Shown here: positions 58,210-64,000 of the stretch, piece by piece
Layout of the letters: each line of letters begins with the position of its first letter
How positions within the stretch are numbered: the first letter of the stretch is position 1
Assembly (NCBI GenBank): GCA_038501785.1
Contig: JBAMJR010000243.1
Span: forward strand, 1,462,501-1,526,500
Origin: Myoxocephalus aenaeus
Taxonomy: Eukaryota; Chordata; Actinopteri; Perciformes; Cottidae
Length of the DNA stretch: 64,000 bases
Direction of reading: 5' to 3'
Made by a program: the position numbers and the translations under genes
Notes under the pieces: model-generated
What the model saw: only the letters and a program-made list of their open reading frames with translations
Database searches by the model: none
Told to the model about the DNA's origin: nothing

Positions 58210-61200
58210 GTAAATCTCCCGGTCCCGTTATTTTCGTAAAATGTATAATGTGTAAACGCGTAGCAGGCGACCGTTCGTCCCTCGGCTAAACTCAACCGAG
58301 AGCCACGTCGCGTGAATACACGCGCTTTGTCCGTCCGCGGCTGTAAACCTAGCAGAAACGAGAGGTCACTACCGGCCAACGATACCGTTATTCGGCCGAC
58401 TAACGGTTGAGTCGGCCGTTGAGCCGCGGAGCACCGGCAACTTATGCCACAGAGTCGCGAGGCAGCCGTTTCCCCCCCCGGGAGACGACCGCGGAACACG
58501 GGCGTCGTCCGCTAGCCGACCGCGGGTCTCGCGCAGCTACGTGCTCGCGTGACCAAAGGGCCGAGCGTTAGCGGCGGCCGACACGAGCCCGCGAGTGAAT
58601 TTCCACGGCGTAAGGCTCTTGCTAATCGGCTAACATGCTAGCTAGCCCGACGCTTAGCTGGGTTTCAAGCTATCTAGCGTTAGCCGACGAGCGGCGGCTC
58701 AACTCGCAGCTCTCCGGGGTTTTGGAAGTTCGTCACCGGCGGACGGGCGAGGGCGAGCTGAGCGTGAAGCCACGGTTTAACGTTTTAGTTTCTCTCTCCC
58801 CCCCCCCCCCCCCCTCCCTTGCTGGGGCGAAAACAGCGTCACATCGGGACATGGACGTGCTACACACACACGCACGCGCCCACACGCACAACAAAATAAA
58901 AGATTTAGCTAACGTTGGCTGGCATAACGGAATAAGGACGTCGGCTTGTAAACGAGTGTGACGCCGGAGGAAAGCTCCCGTTTCACCGAGCAAACATGTT
59001 TTTTTTTGTCGAGGCCGTAACATTAGCGAGCTGCTAGCGGCTAATGGTCGATCACAAAAGACTCAGCGGGGTCTGTCACACGGCAGATGTCTGGATCACT
59101 TCTCCCCTCAGACCTCTTCACCCGGCTCTGTGTTCATGAGACCGGGAGGATGACTGCACATTATCCCGAGTCACGTGCTCCTCAGCACGCGTACAACCAA
59201 TGTAATATCACACTATACGGGCAGAAATGGTCCAGGTTTTTAGAAATCCCATTTGGTGAGCCTGTTTGTCCTGTTTATATAATTATACGTGTGTATATTA
59301 TCTCTATCTCATACACAATATAAAAGTAGCTCATCTAATCTGTGAATCCATTAAAATTCTTAATGGAAAACCGGACAAAAGCAACCTTTTTTTAAAATTA
59401 CAGATTGCGGCTTATTTATATATTTAGGAAAAAATGTTTTTTACTCATTTTCTCCCAAAATAGAACGCCCATTTTCTTACGGTTGACCGGGCCAGAGTGA
59501 GGGCAGATGCCAGTGTAGCAAAACAAAGATGGACGCTCTTGTCGACCTCCTACTTGCGAGGCGGCAGTATCGCTAATTTGAGGTGTTTACTGGAACCGGG
59601 TCCACTTCAGAACCGCTTCTCTGCATTCAGGGCCCAATGAACATGAACGTTCCGCTCCTATAACTACATCGTTTGCTTTCTCTCTCAGGAACTTGATGAG
59701 ATCCGCAAGTCTGGCATGAAAAACTTCAGAAACATTCAAGTCGAGGAATCAAACCTGTTGTCATGGCAAGGGCTCATCGTTCCTGTAAGTAGCCTCTCCT
59801 CTCTCCTTGCTTCCTGTCTCCTCTCTCCTTGCTTCCTGTCTCCTCGCTTCTTCTCTCCTGTCTCCTTGGTCCTCTCTCCTTGGTCCTCTCTCCTGTCTCC
59901 TCTCTCCACCGTAGGCTTCACTTGACCTGTTTTCTCTCTCTCTGCTTCCAGGACAACGCTCCTTATGACAAAGGGGCGTTCAGAATCGAAATCATTTTCC
60001 CCACCGAGTACCCCTTCAAGCCGCCCAAGATCACGTTCAAGACGAAGATCTATCACCCCAACATCGATGAGAAGGGCCAGGTGTGCTTGCCTGTGATCAG
60101 CGCCGAGAACTGGAAGCCTGCCACCAAAACGGACCAAGGTGGGTTGAGTCTTCAGTTTACATCGTTTGCTAAAAGTGCTTTTACACGTTTCAGTATCAAA
60201 ACAACAGTTTCAGCGCCTTTCAACTGAACAGAATCATAAGCACAACGATATTTCCTGCTGTGTCTGAGTTAGCTCGCATACAGTTTGCCTACATTCATTT
60301 AAAATCTGGTTATCAATTATTGTAGACCGTTCCAAATGATGGGAATTAGGAGCCATTTAAGGTAGCTCGGCTCTAGAGAGGTGGCGTCATGGACGCCTGT
60401 CCTTGTTCTCAGCTGATAGTTGAGAGCGCTGTGCCTCAGATGTCCGTCAGCAGCCGGAGGTCAACATGAAGTCCGTGTTGTCTCTGAGCGAGCACGGGGA
60501 CGCTAATGCTCAATGCGCCGCTTGTTGCAGCGTTCTCAGAGGACGTACTGAAGAATCAAAGACAAAAACAGAACGGCATTTAAAAAAAGCCTCCACACGG
60601 CCGAGGAGGGATTGTAATTATCCGTCCACTCGTATCCTGTAAAGTTTGATTTGCCCGGCAAAATATTTACTCGAGACTTTTTTTTTTTTTTACTTTTTCT
60701 AAAGCGTTCAAATATCCGAGACATGTAAGCGGTGCTTTTGTCAGTGAACTATTTGTGACGTCGGGTCTGATGAGCGCAGATGGATTACCCAAACGCTCAA
60801 GTACCACACGACTTTGCTGTACAGACTATCGGTTAAGTCGTACCGCCCCCAAATATATCCAGTAAGAGTCACCACAGTAAAAAAAAACGTTGTCAACTTC
60901 CCTGTGGCGCTGCAAGAGAAAGGACACAGTCGTGTTGCTGCCTACGACCACCGTACGCCCACAACCGTATTAAGTACGAGTGGTTTCATGATCCATAATG
61001 CACATTACAACAGTGACGGTAAATTAAACTCAATAAATGACGAATACAAAAATCTACGTATTACACAGTTCATATTCATACCAACAAAGCAAACATCTGC
61101 AGGTCTAATGGGTTTGTGGGAACTGCAAAAAAATGTAAGTTATGAACGATAACCTTCGTCGTTCCCGGTGAGTTAAGCATTAAGCGCTTGTAATTTGTCA

Positions 61201-61994
61201 CCATGGTAACATTCAACTAATGTTCTGCTGCAACGCACTTCTTCCTAGCTAGTTGTTTGCTAGTCAACGGCGTAGCAAGCTAGCCGCCTAGAATATTGCT
61301 TTGAGATATTCATGAGGCTCTGTGTGAACCAATCGGGACCAAGACCTTTTCCCTCTGGGTCACTTCAGTAAGATGTTCTGGTACGGTTTTACAACTCTTG
61401 TGATAGCAATGCGTTTCCAAGTCAAATGGCTCATGATTCCCTTTCTAATATCTGTTTCATATCGAAAACCTCTCCTTCCAAAAACTGTTTCTTCCAAGTT
61501 TCTCTCCAATAACTACATTTGATAAGATTACATTTGAACACGTCACGATAACATGATTTAATTTCATGATTTTACCGAAGAGATTTACTCCCTGACGTGT
61601 TCTTGTTGAATGGGTCGCTACTTTGCAAAGAGACGGGCGCTAAAATGGAGCGTTTCAGACGGAAATAGTGTTTTTATGAACATTAATACTTGAATGTGTT
61701 CCAGTAGAAACCCAGAGCACAAGTATGAACTGAAGATGAGCGCGACGCGTCGCTGCTGCTGCCGGCACAGGGAACGCGTTGTTCACGTCTAACTTGATGT
61801 CTCTCTGTCTGTGTGTGTCTCCGTCTGTCTGTCTTGCAGTAATTCAGTCCCTCATCGCGCTGGTGAACGACCCCCAGCCGGAGCATCCCCTCAGGGCAGA
61901 CCTAGCAGAAGAATACTCAAAGGACCGTAAAAAATTCTTGAAGAACGCTGAAGAGTTTACAAAGAAATACGGCGAAAAGCGGCCAATGGACTGA
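58183..61994 (+). CDS. ube2l3: UBE2L3 (UbcH7-type) ubiquitin-conjugating enzyme E2
   Basis: Four exons (58183-58209, 59689-59784, 59952-60138, 61840-61994) total 465 nt, giving 154 residues, the same length as human UBE2L3. The UBC fold is complete: HPN at 76-78, catalytic Cys86 in GQVCLP, Phe63 that contacts E3s, and His119. This E2 transfers ubiquitin mainly through Cys-relay E3s (RBR such as parkin and HOIP, and HECT). Cys17 and Cys137 of the human protein are Ser17 and Leu137 here, leaving Cys86 as the only cysteine. Start codon: the ATG lies in CAAGATGGCGGC (TISU/YY1) in a CpG-rich region. A teleost may have two paralogues (ube2l3a and ube2l3b), which this window cannot tell apart. Confidence 0.97.
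59689..59784 (+). CDS. ube2l3: ube2l3 exon 2
   Basis: Encodes ELDEIRKSGMKNFRNIQVEE then SNLLSWQGLIVP, E2 helix 1 and the first strands. The acceptor is tctctcag and the donor is gtaagt. It is a symmetrical phase-0 exon. Confidence 0.96.
59952..60138 (+). CDS. ube2l3: ube2l3 exon 3 (active site)
   Basis: Encodes PYDKGAFRIEIIFPTEYPFK, the YHPNIDEKGQVCLPV active-site segment with Cys86, and SAENWKPATKTDQ. The acceptor is tgcttccag and the donor is gtgggt, phase 1 out. Confidence 0.97.
61840..61994 (+). CDS. ube2l3: ube2l3 exon 4
   Basis: The acceptor is gtcttgcag. It encodes IQSLIALVNDPQPEHPLRAD, LAEEYSKDRKKFLKNAEEF and TKKYGEKRPMD before TGA, the C-terminal helices of the E2. Confidence 0.96.
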
Positions 61995-63125
61995 TGACCT
62001 GACGAGCGTGTAGCCCTCTCTCCTCCCCTCTCTCTCTCCTCTCTCACCCGCCCGACCAATACGATCCCCTTCTCCCCCCACACCTGACCCCCCCCCCCCC
62101 CCCCCCCCCTGTCCCACCACCACACGTCCTCCCTGCAGTCCCAGATGCCTCCCAGCTGAAGCCCATCAGGACTCTGATCTGTGGATCAGACGGCTGCCTC
62201 CCCTTCCTCTTGACCACCGCTCCTCCTCTTCCTCCTCGGCCATAAATCTCCAGACCATTTCTAACTTTCTACTCTTTTCTTAACGCGAAAACAATGGAAA
62301 CAGAAATGCTAAGGGGACGAAGAGTTAGATGGAAATACTAAGTAGCGAGTCATTTTCTTTTCTCTCTCCTATATAAACAACTTTTGTGTTGAATAGATCT
62401 CACGTAGACTTTACTTTTCTGAAGTATTTTTCGCAAAGCAAGAAAACCGGTTGATAACAAATAATTTTTTCTGCAGCTGCAGGTAGCACCACTCTCCTCC
62501 TTTAGACGTGCACTGAGCTCACATCCCCCCGCCCCTCCCCCTCCCCAGGCTGTAACACAAGAAAGGAAACAGGCCGTACATTAATTGAATAGTTCTTGCT
62601 GGAAACGCGATGGAAGATTCTTAAGTGTTGAGAGAGGGAGAAAAGAACCCCAAATGGTTTCCAAACACTCCAGACATGTTATCATGAGCAGGCCCTTTTT
62701 TCTTCTTTTGTAATAATTTAGCTTTCTCCACTTTGAGTGGCACTTTGACGCAAATATAATTGGTAACGTGGGAAGAACCCCTCCGCTTAATTTGACTCCC
62801 GGCGCTCGTCTCCACCACCGTAACGCCGTGGCACGAGAGACGGAGACGTATTCAGCCCTGGAGGGAGGAGAGAGGAGAAGCTGCAAAAGGCTGGAATGAA
62901 GCCCAGCTCCCGGAGGCGGTCCTAAATAAAATAAGAAAACAAGCACCTTGAAGGCAGCTGGGAGAGGGCTGGCTGTCCAGGGGGAAGTGTCAGGACACGG
63001 AAAAAGGGACTGCAGTGGCCAAAAAAAGAGAAAAACACCACAAAAAACCCCACCATGTAAGCTGTTTGATCTGGTCCCAACATTTCATGTTTCATAATAA
63101 AGATGGCTAACCATTTGGCCTCACT
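61995..63125 (+). other. ube2l3: ube2l3 3' UTR
   Basis: Pyrimidine-rich sequence with a poly(C) run near 62086-62109 follows the stop codon. No further exon is needed. It ends shortly after the AATAAA at 63096. The end point is estimated from that signal. Confidence 0.65.
63096..63101 (+). terminator. Poly(A) signal of ube2l3
   Basis: Canonical AATAAA about 1.1 kb after the ube2l3 stop codon. It is the best-placed signal downstream of the gene. Confidence 0.65.
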
Positions 63126-63532
63126 GTCTGCCTGGTCGTCTAGTGGATGTTGCTCGTGTTCCATTTACACTTCGTTTTTTGTGGACTGAACTCCTCAAAG
63201 CATTGATGGATTCAATGAACAATTTGTTAGATATTGAATCTTAATCGGGCAGTTTGTATGAATAATAAGTCAACTCGAGCTTTAAGTACGACCTCGCGGT
63301 CTTCTGCAGCGGGAGAATCACTACTTTGTCAAATGCAGTTGAAAGGCCAGTAATGCGCTTCAGTAAAGATCTTTTTAGTAGAAGAGTCCAAGGTAAGGAA
63401 TTAACTTTCCTGGAAATGAATAGAAACTATCCTCCCCTTTTTATGCTGGAAAATATTAATATGTTAAACAACAAAGTTAATTCTGGCCACAAAAAAAAGA
63501 CAAATATACACATATTTGTATGCGTGTGGACA

Positions 63533-63785
63533 GGTGCATCTCAATGAATTAGAATATCAAAGTTAATTTATTTCAGTAATTCAATCGAGTGAAACTCATA
63601 TTTCAAGCGTTTATTAAAATGTTGATGGTTATGGCTTACAGCTAATGAAAACCCCAAATTCAGTACCTCTGATAATTTTAATATTGTGAATAAGTTCAGT
63701 ATTGTAGTCGGCTAATGAACAGAAAACACCTGCAAAGGATTCCTGAGCCTTACATGGTCTCAGTCTGGTTCAGTAGGCTACATAT
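63533..63785. mobile_element. Widespread vertebrate dispersed repeat, partial
   Basis: acaggtgcatctcaatgaat then tagaatatcaaag, followed by tatttcagtaattcaat and a tail gtctggttcagtaggcta. A familiar repeat of fish and other vertebrates. Confidence 0.65.
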
Positions 63786-63961
63786 ATTATATTTTACAAT
63801 ACATTATGTACACGTAGTTATGCAATAACTGCAGTGGAATGAAATGTACAGCATTTCTTGCTGACGTTACCAAAAATAATGATTCACCTGCCTGAACCTG
63901 TCACTTATTTTTAGATAGAAATAAAATACTAACAATAACAAACTAAGAGAACTTTGATAAG

Positions 63962-64000
63962 AGATCAGATAAGATAATCCTTTATTAGTCCCGCAGTGGG
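63962..64000. mobile_element. Retroposon 3' tail cut by window end
   Basis: agataatcctttattagtcc then cgcagtggg. The same tail occurs in the element at 52272-53219 and, reversed, near 31187-31220. Confidence 0.7.

Larger units (their letters stand above)
58060..59040. promoter_or_regulatory. CpG-rich promoter region of ube2l3
   Basis: A GC- and CpG-dense block unlike the AT-rich flanks spans the first exon and the start of intron 1. It includes a poly(C) run at 58799-58814. No TATA box is evident. Confidence 0.55.

Noticed and set aside
58080..58499. 139-codon - frame antisense to ube2l3 exon 1
   Set aside because: Falls in a CpG island where stops are rare; no family resemblance.

Overview
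The window reads as genomic DNA from a teleost fish, probably a spiny-rayed one. The evidence is vertebrate spliced genes with short exons, a double-CTLD lectin of a fish type, and a dense load of fish repeats: hAT, PIF/Harbinger, L2-like and RTE-like LINE fragments, foldback MITEs, long (CA)n tracts and many minisatellites. Nothing looks bacterial or viral. Most long open frames are low-complexity arrays or transposon debris. Only three cellular genes can be supported.

Layout. 1-19.6 kb has no recognisable gene. Its left 3 kb resembles a 3' UTR of a gene left of the window, 6.3-6.66 kb has the texture of a conserved non-coding element, and the rest is minisatellites and a nested transposon pile at 13.6-18.8 kb. 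That pile holds a bounded 2.3-kb Harbinger element with MADF and transposase remnants and an internally deleted LINE. At 19.66-28.36 kb on the + strand is a complete six-exon gene for a secretory-pathway protein of 332 residues: signal peptide, two C-type lectin-like domains and a basic tail ending in RDEL. Two near-identical hAT elements sit in its introns 1 and 3. 28.4-40.1 kb is repeat-rich intergenic DNA. At 40.1-52.0 kb on the - strand is pias2 (PIAS-family SUMO E3), with PINIT, SP-RING and SUMO-interaction motif readable exon by exon. The SAP-domain part of exon 2 is not found, and a hAT-like element lies where it would be expected. 52.2-58 kb is transposon-rich. At 58.18-63.1 kb on the + strand is ube2l3 (UbcH7-type E2), complete in four exons with its 3' UTR and poly(A) signal.

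Function. pias2 and ube2l3 act in parallel modifier pathways (SUMO ligation; ubiquitin conjugation with RBR/HECT E3s). Both start codons lie in the same 12-base TISU/YY1-type element, which suggests similar housekeeping initiation. They are divergently arranged, about 6.2 kb apart between start codons. The lectin is unrelated to them; its C-terminus predicts ER retention or retrieval rather than surface display.

The points most worth checking are the apparently missing SAP-coding segment of pias2, the RDEL tail on a fish lectin, the paired intronic hAT copies whose recombination would delete one lectin domain in frame, and GT microsatellites that begin exactly at splice donors. I did not find a convincing undescribed multi-gene system.
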